Part shown: one piece after another, positions 24,163-35,412 of the stretch
Layout: the number at the start of each line of letters is the position of its first letter
Numbering within the stretch: position 1 is the first letter of the stretch
Assembly (NCBI GenBank): GCA_024516155.1
Contig: JAJJXM010000069.1
Location: 124,001-188,000, forward strand
Direction: 5' to 3'
Length of the DNA stretch: 64,000 nt
From: Pyronema omphalodes
Lineage: Eukaryota; Ascomycota; Pezizomycetes; Pezizales; Pyronemataceae
Program-made: the position numbers and the translations under genes
Notes under the pieces: generated by a model
The model's input: the letters and a program-made list of their open reading frames with translations, nothing else
What the model was told of the DNA's origin: nothing
Databases searched by the model: none

Positions 24163-24612
24163 ATTCTTTTTGTTTTTGCTGGTGATGCGGCGTGGGATCC
24201 TCAATTTTGTTTCTGTAGGCGGTGCGCACGGACTGCGCTTACCGAGAGTCAGAGTGGCGACGAGTCATTGGGACCTTCGGCATTATGGATTTTTTGCACC
24301 GATTGATCGCGTGCTGTGTATGTTCGGCGCTCTTATCGGAGGAGAGTCCCAGATATTTTCATTTGGCGAGTTGATTATTGGCCTATATTGACTGACTCAT
24401 GGTATATTCAAGGTTCATCGAGAACGACTGGGAAAAGTCGTTGACTAGCACTAGAGTTCCCTACAGTGTACACCAAGAGCTACTTCACTGCGAATGTCTC
24501 CCTTCTTCAGATAAAATCGAGTATAATCATGCCAGTTTGATGACTGGTGTAGGCGTGTAGGAAACATAACATCTGGGAGCATCCATTCGTGAAATATAAA
24601 AAGAAAAAGAAA

Positions 24613-24683
24613 TGCATCCGTCGGGAATCGAACCCGAGCCAATTGCTTGGAAGGCAATTATGATACCATTTCACCACGGAAGC
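24613..24683 (-). tRNA. tRNA-Gly(TCC)
   Basis: Intronless; anticodon stem ATTGC/GCAAT with loop CTTCCAA gives anticodon TCC. T-stem TCGGG/CCCGA pairs. The acceptor GCTTCCG/CGGATGC has one T-T mismatch at the third pair, unusual for a working tRNA (see findings). Confidence 0.88.
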
Positions 24684-25000
24684 TTGTTGACGTGGATATT
24701 ATTGGCGTTATAATCCACCATCCATCAAGTATTCAAATCGAAGACTAGCTCAATCACTCGCTCAGATTCTGCTGTATGTTCGGAAAGATCCTGTTTGTGG
24801 TGTTACAGATCATTATGTAGTGAGACATGTCCGCAACACCATTGCATTCATGCATTGTGATAATGTGATGAAGTTTTTCCTCTTGTCAACAATTTTATTC
24901 ACGAACAACATTCAAATATGTCCACCGTCCTCTTCCCATCAAGCAGAAAATCTCACCATCCTCCAGCATAAAATTCATCAAACCACATATCCCAAGTAAA
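24684..25000. other. Short intergenic stretch
   Basis: Nothing recognisable between the Gly tRNA and the membrane-protein gene. Confidence 0.4.
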
Positions 25001-25429
25001 TTACGTGACAACAGTCACAACGGAATTCTTTTCACCCGTTTTCACCATAACCGCAACAACAATCAACACAATCGCCGCAACCAGCGTGAAAATCGCACCA
25101 ACCCCCAAACAACAACGTACCATATTTCTACTCCTTGAATATTCACGGCATCGTTTATACCATGCCCCTGATCGAGCCTTCAGGTATTCAACTGTACGGA
25201 AACTTGTTTCGGATTGAGAAGAAGGGATATAGGCTGACTGTGGAGGGATCGGGTCTTTGATATACCCTGAGTACTCTGGAGACTCTGGAATCGGGGTGAG
25301 GTTGGGTATGTAGGGGTTGTGGGGAGTTTTCGGGACAATGATCCCTAGTCCGATGGGTGGTTCGCGGGCGGACTCGACGTCGCGCTCGAAGATGGTTGAG
25401 TTGTTTTTGTGAAATGTTGTGTACGGCAT
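25001..25429 (-). CDS. Small single-pass membrane protein, unknown function
   Basis: One exon, 142 residues, ATG start. Residues 1-90 are polar and Pro-rich. A Cys/Arg/Lys-rich stretch (90-106) precedes one strong membrane segment at about 107-129 (long Val/Ala/Ile run), leaving a short tail of a dozen residues. The topology suggests a tail-region anchor with the N-terminal part in the cytosol (positive residues just before the helix). No enzyme motif. A similarly built gene at 35413 points the opposite way at the other side of a tRNA mirror arrangement. Confidence 0.6.
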   Translation of the reverse strand: MPYTTFHKNNSTIFERDVESAREPPIGLGIIVPKTPHNPYIPNLTPIPESPEYSGYIKDPIPPQSAYIPSSQSETSFRTVEYLKARSGAWYKRCREYSRSRNMVRCCLGVGAIFTLVAAIVLIVVAVMVKTGEKNSVVTVVT

Positions 25430-26072
25430 TATGAACGGTGTGCGTTTAGTAGTTTTGATGCAGGTATCGAGTTGGATGAAGGAACATAGTAGAGAGAAGC
25501 TTGTAAGTCATAATATCGCAGGTTGTGATTATTGAATTCTATTCTATGAAAGCGGTGTTCTGGACAGTAGAGATATAGAAGGATTGTTTTTGTTGAAACC
25601 TCCCAACTGATCTGGGCTGTGATTCGACGTTTTATTTGGTGAATCAATTTTCATTGCATGACACAGACTGTTCGGAATTAGCGATATCTGAAGAAAAAAA
25701 GAAAGTTAAATCAAAATTTCATCGTATATTACGAACATTGCAGAGGTATAAGTATCAACCCCTGTCAGACTATTTTACTTGTCATAATCGTATCCGAACC
25801 CAAAAAAATTATGGAATCAGTGAAATAGCGAGAAGTGGTAGTTACCGGTGCTTCCAGGTCCCCGTCGCCAGCCTTCATAGCTAGCTTTTCCGCAGAAACC
25901 GTCGCCGAACAGAGGGTTTTCCGTCTCCGTAGTCCGCGCTGCCGCCTTTTCCGTCGCCGATCTACGGGATCGGGAGGTCGGCCTCACTAGTACACCACCA
26001 CCACCAAAAATTTCGCCGGACCTGAAAACTTTTCACTCCCCCGAACGCGGACAAACCAGTAGCAAAAGTGAA
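25430..26072. other. Intergenic, promoter side of the small membrane-protein gene
   Basis: No gene supported. The frame at 25636-25884 has no ATG context or motif. The last 150 bases are CG-rich and precede the Lys tRNA. Confidence 0.4.
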
Positions 26073-26145
26073 AGCCCCACGCGGGGGTCGAACCCGCAAC
26101 CTTCAGATTAAGAGTCTGACGCTCTACCGATTGAGCTAGCGAGGC
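26073..26145 (-). tRNA. tRNA-Lys(CTT), copy 1
   Basis: Complete cloverleaf: GCCTCGC acceptor, anticodon loop TCTTAAT in CAGA/TCTG-type stem, and T-arm GCGGG/CCCGC. Anticodon CTT. Identical in sequence to the copy at 34127-34199, which lies in the opposite orientation. About 15 bases of flank on each side are nearly shared. Confidence 0.95.
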
Positions 26146-27474
26146 GCTTTCATGTCGTTTTACCACTGTAAATCCATATATTCACAATGGTTAGTATTTG
26201 TACTCTCCTCATGCGACTGCGACTGTATCGTTCTCACGATTGTATAGCAGCTCGTCAGGTATAGTTGAAGGTAGTCTTGGAGTGAATAATTGGTGTCTGG
26301 GCACTGTACGCGATGCGGGGCAGGTTTTGAGTCCTAGCATTACGATATACCGGCATTCAGCATTGTCGTAGACAGGTGAGGAGTTGCACAACGTCAGACG
26401 TGGCATAGATCAGGATACCATTTTCGCTGATATGGTTCAGCTTGGTCGTTCCTATGAGATGCATGTTAGTCTTGATGTCCATTCGTGATTGACTAATGAA
26501 GGGCGCGTGACACACACACGCAGGTTGATGAGTAGAACAGGGAAGTAAGGTACAAAGGTGAAGGCAGAAGATAATCATTTTGTATACTCAATGGGTATGT
26601 GTTGAAAGTAAATATTATCGCCAAAGGTGCGGGGTTAGATGGGCAATCATAGGTGGTCATGGGCGAGTATTGTGGCGAGAGCTATTGAGAAGACATCGCT
26701 CAAAACAGCCCCCTGTGGTTTGGGTACTCCATTAGACACCGTTGCGGAAGGGTACTTTGAAGCCGTAGACGCGGTAGTATTTGTGAGGACGCCTGGGACG
26801 AGGTTTTCGTGGTTCGGGGGGTGGTTGACGATGGAAGGTGGGTTGACCAGCGGAGCTCAAACAGCTCAAACAGCTTGTTGAGTGCTTATCACCTAACGAG
26901 CCCCACAATCCGCTGCGTGTAAACATTTACACATATGTACCAACATTGCCGCAATACTATTATAAAATTTTTTCTTTGCATATCGAGATACAACAAATTA
27001 CTCTCTGTCTATTTCTTATCATTATTAGATTGCAATATGACAGAGACTCTGCATCATGCGTGTCACTCGATCCTTCGGGGGGGGGGGGGGGGGGGGGCAG
27101 GACAGATCGGGTATTGTCAAGCTGCGACGGACACGGTTCAAAAATCATATTTCCTAGACATCAAGGCGTAGCTTAGTGAAATACGCAGCCAACAAGATGA
27201 TACTTAAGACTCGTCTAATTTGAGTGATTCCGAGGAATGCAGTCAAACTACATAAATGTATGACGTGTACCTACGCTAAATATGGTTTAGTTGGGCGGTT
27301 TTTGGCATTTTCCTTATCAATTTTCTTATGTTATTTTCTTTTGAGCTCTCCGCCCCTCTCCCTTCCCCTCGTGCTCTTTCTCTCTGTCGCACCTTGATTA
27401 TCCCTTTCATACATATTGGAAAACATGATACTGAAATATGCTTTATAATGTTTATACAATATACCAAAACGTAA
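26146..27474. other. Intergenic with unresolved small frames
   Basis: Two minus-strand frames, 26357-26578 (hydrophobic start, six cysteines) and 26209-26406, have normal-looking codon use. They are in different frames, and no GT..AG pair joins them cleanly because the second is closed by a TGA upstream. They may be parts of a small secreted-protein gene or a remnant. A G-run lies at 27077-27097. Confidence 0.3.
27077..27097 (+). repeat. G homopolymer, 21 bases
   Basis: Uninterrupted run of 21 G. It could form a quadruplex or be an assembly-length-uncertain homopolymer. Confidence 0.85.
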
Positions 27475-27560
27475 TCCGTTATGGTGTAGTGGCTAGCATC
27501 GGCCGCTCTCAAGCAGAGCATTAATCCGGCCAGACCGGGGTTCAATTCCCCGTAACGGAA
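27475..27560 (+). tRNA. tRNA-Glu(CTC) with a 14-bp intron, copy 1
   Basis: Acceptor TCCGTTA/TAACGGA, anticodon stem GGCCG/CGGCC, loop C-T-CTC-A and T-stem CGGGG/CCCCG all pair once a 14-base intron (27512-27525) after position 37 is removed. A T-run terminator follows. Confidence 0.93.
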
Positions 27561-28053
27561 TATTCTTTTTGCCGTTTTTTCTTTTAACAAACGATGTTTT
27601 ATTCCGCATCCGCGATAAGCGAAACGCGCAGTAACAGTATGCTAGAGGATAATTTTTGTATTTGATTGTTGTCGCATTTTCCAAATGCCGCATCATGGCC
27701 TCACCGTGGCTTCCGAACCTCATGCCACTGTTTATGTATATGTATCATCATCCTGAAGTATGAGTCTGGCACCTAAGAATTCGCGCGGATGATCATGGTC
27801 TCACAAATAAAATGTTATGGGATTTGTACCTGGGTTAATACTCACTTGCACAACTCCATTATGGGTTGAGTAGTAGTGGGCGCTTTGAGTAGTTGTGGGG
27901 TTTGAACACTCCAAGCCATGTAGCCTGCCCTTCAAAATCTGAACACTCCACCTCCACCTCACTACAACCTCGATCACGAATACTGAAATATCTTTGACAG
28001 ACGTTGTTTTCACATCTAAACCCCACTTGGTCCTACTTGTTTTCTTCCACGAC
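27561..28053. other. Intergenic, upstream of the 283-residue protein gene
   Basis: No gene supported; the minus-strand frame at 27801-28082 overlaps the next gene's promoter and is not called. Confidence 0.4.
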
Positions 28054-28980
28054 ATGCCAAATATACCGTTTCGTCTGTTCAACGCGCTCTATTGGGTGCA
28101 AGAGCATATCCGTGCTGGGCGCAACCAAATGAAATCCCGTAAAGCTCAAAAAGGTGGAAAATCCAGTACGAGCGAAAAGAGTGCAGAAAAGAGGGTAGGT
28201 TTAAAAAGAGTAGGTTTTCACTGTCCTTGTCAAATCTCGGATTTCGATTCTAATACATACACCTTCTAGGTCAAAGATTCCGTCGTAGAACGATCTAAGG
28301 CCTGCACAAGACACCTTCGAGGCCCCGCAAAACCCGCCACCTACTGCGGCAACGGCAATGCAGTCTTTGACCTCACTCAGTCGCTATGCGAGCTTATTTC
28401 CTATATGTTTTTCCCTAATAACATCGTCAGCTGGGAAGCTTTCTATCGCGAATTACAACTTGAACACCTGCATGCTTTCGGCAATCCAACTAGTCCATAC
28501 TATCTCCTGGAGAAGGGAGTGGGTGCACAGATGCGGCGAATACAGGAGTTAAATGCGAACGATGTGGTTCATCATCAGATGCTCTTGGAGGGGCTTCGGA
28601 GGGTTGGAATTCCGCATGAAAGGTGGCATTCTATCGATGTGGTGCTCATGAAGCTCGGACTTACTTACCTGGAGACGGGAGGGGATCAGTGGGATATGTG
28701 CCAGGCAAAACTTCTGGCAAATTGGATTACTGGGAAGGAGCTAAAACCTATGGCTGACAAAGCCCTGGGAGAGATTTTTGATGACGTTCCGGAAAGCATC
28801 AAGGAGGATATTCTATTTGCTATGGAGGCGCTGAGGAAGATCAGGGTGAAGGAGAGGAGGTTATGGGGAAGGGTGGTGAAGGGGAGGGTGACAAGGGCAC
28901 TCGGTAAGTTCGGGCTAAAGAAGCTACAAGTATCCTTGAATAAGAGATGGAATAAGCCCAAGGGATATGATGTGCAATAG
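28054..28980 (+). CDS. Fungal protein of unknown function, 283 residues
   Basis: Join 28054-28194 and 28270-28980. The 75-bp intron is GTAGGT..TTCTAG, phase 0. The frame runs upstream to a TTG at 27994, but the first ATG is 28054. Residues 15-55 are Lys/Ser-rich and basic. The body (about 70-240) is mostly amphipathic helix with aromatic-rich turns, including YMFFPNN and WHSIDVVLMKLG segments. The C-terminal 60 residues are strongly basic (Lys/Arg repeated in a helical pattern). No signal peptide or membrane segment. The basic tail suggests nucleic-acid or membrane-phosphate contact, which is inference. No family recognised. Confidence 0.7.
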
Positions 28981-30173
28981 GAATCACTGGGAGGTCCTGG
29001 GTCCACTTGGTAGGCGTAGAATGTAAGAGGTCCAAATCATCCGGAAAAACGAAATACTGTATGTGACCGATTCTTAATACTTGTTATGAGTGCTGATGGA
29101 GCGTAGATTGAGCAGATTCATGTTAATTACGAGTTGATTATTGATGGGTTGGGATGGGTAACGCAGTATGATACTTGGATTACGGCTGACGCATTTTGTC
29201 CCTAATAGCAGTAGTAGATTTATGTATTAGTATTTGGCAATTACTAGATGCTCTCTTAATATAATACTCACCACGGTTCTCCTGTTTCATGCAACATTCA
29301 AAGATGATGTATTCATATGATCGCACTCGTTTTTTGACCGATGACTGATACATACTCTCTCTGTCAGACTGAGACGTTTGATTACAAGAAGTACCTTTTC
29401 TGTAACACTTCCTGACGGAAAGGTAACTCATAAGACATCAAAGTATCATCGTAGAGCATACAGCAGGTTGGTCGGACATTACTTTCACCATAAAAAATCC
29501 TGCATTGACGCCTGCCTTAGCTGATAATTCGTTTCTCATCAAAGAAACGTCGTTTCGGACTTCTACACTTGTTGACTGACAAAAGAATAGTGGCTTCTGC
29601 TAGATCCAAAGTCTACATATTCTCACTGCCAGAAGCTGCATAAATCCAAGACACGCATGTATGTTGGGGCTTCAAGCCGGTTTCAGCCACATCACAAGCG
29701 ATGCCAATCATGATATGTTTCACCCGTTTTTTGCTAAGGCATATTTTGTCTAATTCGATACGCGAGGAAACTATTGGGGGGAGCTGTTACACCTACATCT
29801 CTACGCGATGAGAAGAGGGCTCAATCCGGGGTAGACAGGTGAATTTCCGCGCCTATCGATAACAATATTCATAGGGAAACATTCGCCTATTTGCCAACTC
29901 AATTGGCCACTGCACATGCGCCCTAGGAAAGCCGTGAATTTCCTCTTTTCTCCAACACCTGAAACTCGTGATCTCGGCCGTAAATAGGTACCATGAGAGA
30001 CTACATCATGACAGTTGACCTATGACTTACGAACACGCTCACTATCACCTCCTATACCAAGACCCGAGGGGCTTCTTTTAGCTATCATAATGCTTCCAAA
30101 TAATTGCCTCGAACATCCAAACATCATCTCATTCAATCCATTATACCGCACAGTATAGTCATAACAAAACTCC
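28981..30173. other. Intergenic, no supported gene
   Basis: Frames at 29180-29431 (-) and 30020-30445 (-) are unsupported; the latter is antisense to the start of the next gene. Nothing else recognised. Confidence 0.4.
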
Positions 30174-31396
30174 ATGGCAACCCCCATCCGCGAGATTCCC
30201 ACGCGCACATTCACCACCACCGGCAAACCCGCCATCACCGGGGCCTCTATCATTCCATCCGGCCTGATTAACTTAACCCTCATAACTATCCGTCCGCAAA
30301 CCACATCCTCAGAGCCGGTCTCCTCCTCCTCGGCAACCCAAAGCCTTCCCCCTCCATACGCACCATCCACAAGCCTCCAAAACTCCCTCATCGCCGCCGT
30401 AGTCCTCTCTATCATCGCCGCCGCTCTAGTAATAATCCTCGTCATCGCCTTCCTCTACGCCCGTCACCGAGTCCGTAACCTGGGCGAGTACTCCCCACGA
30501 TCCGAAGCGCCTTCTAGGTTTTCAACCTACATCCCCGAAGACCGTCGACGGTCCAAACTCATCCCGTACCCACCACAAATACACAACAAGGATATTCTCC
30601 GAGATGTTGCAGCACTGAGTGCAAAGATTGAGGAGCATGTTGAAAACTTTTATGATTTCGAGGTGAAGGTTTATGATACTCGACTTGACCCGAGATTGGT
30701 AAGTAGAAGGACAAGACCTGTGGCGTTGAGGGAAACGGTGGCGAGAGCACTTCTGGGTAGGATTGAGCCAAGGGGTGATCCGAATACGACTTTGCTTCCG
30801 AGGGGGTTTGTGGAGATTACAAGGGATTTGCCACATGAGGAGGATAGACCGAGTGAATGCAATGCCGGTAAGTGCTTATCACAATTGAAAATTTGGGGGT
30901 GAGGGAGAGGTTGAATAGATGACTAATTTGTGGTGTAGTCTTGCCGCAGGCTTTGTCGCAGTTTAGGAGCTTGACGGCGTTCTTGTTACAGTATGGAGAT
31001 GAGTTTGGTCCTTCGGGATATCATACGAAGCTTTCCCATGCAATTCATAATGGTGCTATGCAGATATTTTCAGATTTGGATAGGTTTATTGAGAAGTCGA
31101 ATAAAGACAGAGCTAGGGATCATATGATAGAGCTGTTGGAGAAGACTGCCCAGTTGGGAGCACTGATTATTTCGCAGCCCGTGGTGTGGGAGTTTGGGGG
31201 ATGGAGGTCGAGGGATGGGACTGTGGTGTTTCCGGCACTTCTGAGGAAGTCGGATGAACGCGGACAGAAACTAGATGAACCGGTGGTTGTTAGGACGGCA
31301 GATGTGGTGCCAAGTGAGGGTTTTTTGAACGACGGGGAATCCTCAAGAAGGCCCTCGAGAAGATCAACGATGGATGGGCCTTCGAAGGAGATTTAA
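30174..31396 (+). CDS. Single-pass membrane protein, 383 residues
   Basis: Join 30174-30867 and 30939-31396; the 71-bp intron is GTAAGT..GACTAAT..TGTAG, phase 1. The N-terminal 70 residues are Ser/Thr/Pro-rich without a classical signal peptide. One long hydrophobic helix spans residues 71-95 (Ala/Val/Ile/Leu), followed at once by ARHRV, so the long C-terminal part is expected in the cytosol and the Ser/Thr/Pro part outside. The cytosolic domain has helical stretches around residues 140-160 and 232-310. The C-terminus is Ser/Arg-rich. The shape resembles fungal wall-sensor-like or adaptor proteins, but no conserved domain is recognised and function is unknown. Confidence 0.75.
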
Positions 31397-31864
31397 GACA
31401 TATGTATTTTTAGGAATAAATCGATATGTTTAAGGAATACCTGCAACCCTGAGCGAGAAAGACGAGAAGAAGTGTGAAAAATTGTTTATTTTGGCCCTTA
31501 GCTACCGTGAGACAGTATACCAGGAGAACATATTGCAACAGGCTGCTTGTTACATGATTATTTAATAGATTTTATCGCACTATACTTCGCTTCTATGCCA
31601 AAACAGACCAACAGTGCTTTCTACCACTGAATATAATTCAGTGCTTAATTTTGTTGGCGACTGTGTCTTTCATTAAAAGTTAACAAGTAATTACATGGGA
31701 GAGGCCTATTTCAGTCAACTCCCAATTCTCTCAGCTCCCATGTGTTAAAAATACATACCCAGTATCTTAAAGTTTGCATTATAGCAGCAGTTCAAAAACT
31801 TTCCACCTTAGCCACAACGCTTGACATCCCTTCCATTTAGATCTCTGGTGGGCATGTTCTCGGA
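31397..31864. other. Convergent intergenic region
   Basis: Lies between the 3' ends of the membrane-protein gene (+) and the Cys/His-motif gene (-), both pointing inwards. AT-rich with nothing further recognised. Confidence 0.5.
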
Positions 31865-32867
31865 TCATCGTGTTCTTTTCGTTTTCTGCCAATATTCTAC
31901 ACATCTGTTGCATTGCCTATGTTCAGGATGGAATTCTGATTGTGGAAGATATTTCCGATGACGTGAGCACCAACGTTCTGGTGCTGCCAGCTCCTCTAGA
32001 GTTGGTCCGGTCTGTTGTTTTCGTCCTTCTGGTTTCACTGCTCTCTTTGGAGTTCCCGAATTTTCTGGATTTAACTTTTCCAATTTTCCAGAACTCTCTG
32101 ACGTTTCTGGCTTGTCAAGCTTCAATCGTTTCGCTGACTTCTCCGGATTCTTTTTCTTCTTTGTAGCTGGCGTGCTTCCTATGTCTTGTACTGAGCCCGA
32201 CGATGAAGCTCCTGATCTTGGTGCCTTGGTAACGATTCTCTGAATCTTGTTGGTACTTGCAGAGGTAGCAACGGCGGATTCCGAAGGTACGGTGGTTACA
32301 ATGCTCCCAGTATCGGAGGCATTATCGGTGAGATCTGAAACAACTTTGTCTAAGATAACTTTCGGTCGATTTGTAGTAGCGGGTTTTTTGGTTCCACTGT
32401 CGGGTACGCGTGGGCGGGGTTGCCCCTTTTCTTTAACCTTTACACTCGTCTGCAATTATCAGCATAACCGTCACAGCAGTAAGTGGTCACAGAGTGCAAG
32501 TGCTGTACCTTATTAACACTAGAGGCTGTCTCCTCCGAGCTTAGGATAGGCTGGGGACGCTCAGTAACAGCAGTCTTGGCTTTTTTCGACCTCACATTGG
32601 TGGTAGGGGGAAGGTCCCAATTGATATCAGGGACCGGTCGTTTGAGAAGTTCTCTCGCGTTGAGCTTTGGGTGTTCCCGATCATCCGCCGATGGTACATA
32701 TCCCGCGTGCTGCTGCATCAACCTATCAGAACGTGCTGTGATGTGCGGCCTAGGAAACACACCTCATTCGTCGGGCAGTAGTATACAGGCTCCGCGATCT
32801 CGAGCACATGTGGATTCCTCCGATTCTCGTGATAAATTTCCAGTTGTTGTGCGAGAAGAGGATCCAT
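31865..32867 (-). CDS. Probable nuclear protein with a C-terminal C-x2-H-x15-C-x2-C motif
   Basis: Complement of 32763-32867, 32509-32712 and 31865-32449, giving 297 residues. Introns of 50 bp (GTGTGT..ATGCAG) and 59 bp (GTACAG..TTGCAG) are both phase 0. Exon 1 starts at the only ATG in frame. Residues 100-250 are disordered, Lys/Ser/Pro-rich, with basic runs (KKKKNPEK, AKRLK) that look like nuclear localisation signals. The last 35 residues carry Cys264, His267, Cys283 and Cys286, a plausible single zinc site in a context of aromatic and basic residues (RKYLP, VEYW). Likely a nucleic-acid- or chromatin-associated protein; this is inference. Similar spacing occurs in various small zinc ribbons, and I cannot assign one. 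Confidence 0.65.
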
Positions 32868-33140
32868 CTTCAGCTCGTCTTCGGGGATATCGAGGTGTCA
32901 CGGTGCAGAACTGCGGGACGCGTTTCAATAACCATGACGTTGATGTTCGCTCCGTAGCGTGGCTGGCGCGTCACGGCCTTGGCAAGGCTCGGCGGACTTC
33001 GGAAGAGGTGTGGATATTATCACTCGTTTACTGGTGACACAAAGATGTAGGGTGCGGGGTGAAGATGAGGGTCAAGATTTGGCGAGCAAAAGTAAAAAGC
33101 GGAGGTGATGAAAAAGGCAAGATGAGGTTCAAAAAGAATA

Positions 33141-33226
33141 TTCCGTTACGGGGAATTGAACCCCGGTCTGGCCGGATTAATGCTCTGCATGAGAGCGGCC
33201 GATGCTAGCCACTACACCATAACGGA
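33141..33226 (-). tRNA. tRNA-Glu(CTC) with a 14-bp intron, copy 2
   Basis: Same 86-base gene as at 27475-27560 but on the opposite strand. The only difference seen is the first intron base (T instead of A), so the mature tRNAs are identical. The downstream T-run flank is also shared. Confidence 0.93.
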
Positions 33227-34126
33227 TTATGCATTGATTGTGTATAATGTGTTTATATACGTATTAATTAGCCACTACGCAGAGTATTCGAGTGGTTCAC
33301 CTGATTCTCGAGCTGGGCGAGAGCTGCTGGGCTTACCGTTGGAAGCTCCATCCATCCACCTCACACCTCATGTTCATCACTTCAAACTTCCTGCAACTCA
33401 CCCATGATTGACCTTTTTCCGCTCATCACCGTTTCCATAGTATATTACCCTGCAATCGAGTAAACCGATTTCATACCATCTATACGGACAATCTGCTATT
33501 TGTGGGGCATCTCGCGACGTACAGCTTCTACGTCTATCGCTCATCGCATCTCGCCGAACCCTTCATCTGTTTCAATGTCTTGTCATATCTTACAATGCTC
33601 TGGCATCTCCTCTACCGGTATGTCAGATGGCTATATTTTTCACGTTAACCTGCTGCTGCAGTCGGACATGATCGATCCTACTACATTCCTGATGGCCGTT
33701 CTGGACCACTATTATTACCCGAAACATGCATCACCGAAAAGCGCACACCAGTATCAACAATTCTTCTAGCCCGCGTGGTAAAACTGAAAGCACTGGGCAT
33801 TGCTGATAGCCCCGCTTCCTCCTATAAGCTGCCCGAACAGCTTTAAACCGAGTTCGCCACCAACCTCCTAACCGTCACACGGCCGAACAATTTCCGTCGC
33901 ACAGCTCGGCGCCATGTAACACCTTTACGATATCCTCGTACGACATCGAGAACCATTATACATCGGAGCGACATATAGGTACAGATTTCCGACGCACCAT
34001 ACACCGTCCCATAATTGCCATCTATTAAAGCAGTACAACGGCCAGCAGTTTCGGCACGCGATCAACCTGAATCACATACTTACTTGGTGATTATAGGATT
34101 ATGAAGTAGCAAAACAACATGAAAGC
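33227..34126. other. Intergenic between tRNA-Glu and tRNA-Lys copies
   Basis: Frame 33500-33769 (+) has no ATG context; nothing supportable. CG-rich with scattered CCGAACA elements before the Lys tRNA. Confidence 0.4.
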
Positions 34127-34199
34127 GCCTCGCTAGCTCAATCGGTAGAGCGTCAGACTCTTAATCTGAAGGTTGCGGGTTCGACCCCCGCGTGGGGCT
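34127..34199 (+). tRNA. tRNA-Lys(CTT), copy 2
   Basis: Identical 73-base gene to 26073-26145 in opposite orientation. The upstream 15 bases (AAAAC-ACATGAAAGC) and the downstream TTTCA-TTTTGCT block are conserved with copy 1, which argues for duplication with flanks rather than chance. Confidence 0.95.
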
Positions 34200-35412
34200 T
34201 TCAGTTTTGCTGCTGTGTGGTACATATGCGTCCCGGGTGGAAAATTTTTTGGGTTTGGCTGTGGGGTAGTGGTAAAATCTTTTAGCGGATCGGCATGCTA
34301 AGGTAGTGAAGAGAGGTATGACCTAGACCCTACCCTTGGTAACCAGTCAGCGAGCGAGTGAACCTTTCGTTCTAACAGAATTGTTCTTGATTTCGAAAAT
34401 TGTCATGTCAGTCATGGGACTCAATGCGGCATATTGAAAAGTTGGGATTGATCACCCTAAGAGCCGTATCAAGAATTAATGATTAAAGAACCCCGGAAAC
34501 ATTTTACTGTCAGTATACTATCCACCTAACTCTCATGGTTTCCTCCGGCAATACGATAGGATCCATTTCCTTGTCTACTAGGAAGTTTGGTCCTTGATGA
34601 ATGGTCTATTCTGACCCATGGAAGGATATCGTTTGCCTTTTAAGATCCAGTATGGCTTTATAGAGTGGATTGTACTTCGGCATTTGCAGCAATCCGTCTA
34701 TGTGCAACGCCTCTGGCAGCTGAATTATTGAGTTACTCGTTAGCTTTCTGGCTTTCTCAGCCATTCATCCTCCTCATTCAATAACCATCAATCACCAAAG
34801 TATTTGGAAGAACATAATGAATGTATTCCTGCTGTTGATTGCAAGGTAAAAACGATGTTCATCCTCTGATGGGCACTAGCCACACACTGAAACGAGCCAC
34901 GAGATTAACAATGAAATTATTCGAATCATCTTGGCTTTCTCAATCTTCGTTATTTAGCACTGATCTTGGAGTGGTGGCATTACTTCTGACCAAATATTCA
35001 GATCACGCCGGATGGAATTGGGATGGGATATTTAGTTTTTTATTCTCTGCAACTGGATACTTAGAGAATGATCAATACTAATGAGCCATTCTCTTTCAAA
35101 ATGCACTCTATCAGCTTTTCTGAATATTTTCCACTGATTATCCACATGGCAACTTGCGATGTACATAGTGATACCTCATGACTCTACAATTATCATCTCG
35201 CTTGTACCTCCGCACGCCTGATCACTCATCGCAAATAGAAAAACTAGCGACGCGTCATCCTCACTGATTACTGATTCTCGCCACACAGTTCACCCACTGG
35301 ACATAACCCCCTCTTTCCCCTCTGTTACATTTCAATTACCCCCCAGACCCTTCACAATAACCATCTACACCGATGAACCACCGCTTCCTATTCCCTCCGT
35401 CGATGATGCACT
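34200..35412. other. Intergenic, no supported gene
   Basis: No frame with support (34839-35081 lacks ATG context). The last 100 bases are C/T-rich leader sequence for the gene at 35413. Confidence 0.4.

Noticed and set aside
24780..32900. Secondary-metabolite or other functional gene cluster
   Set aside because: No core biosynthetic enzyme, transporter or regulator; the genes are unrelated small or membrane proteins among tRNAs.
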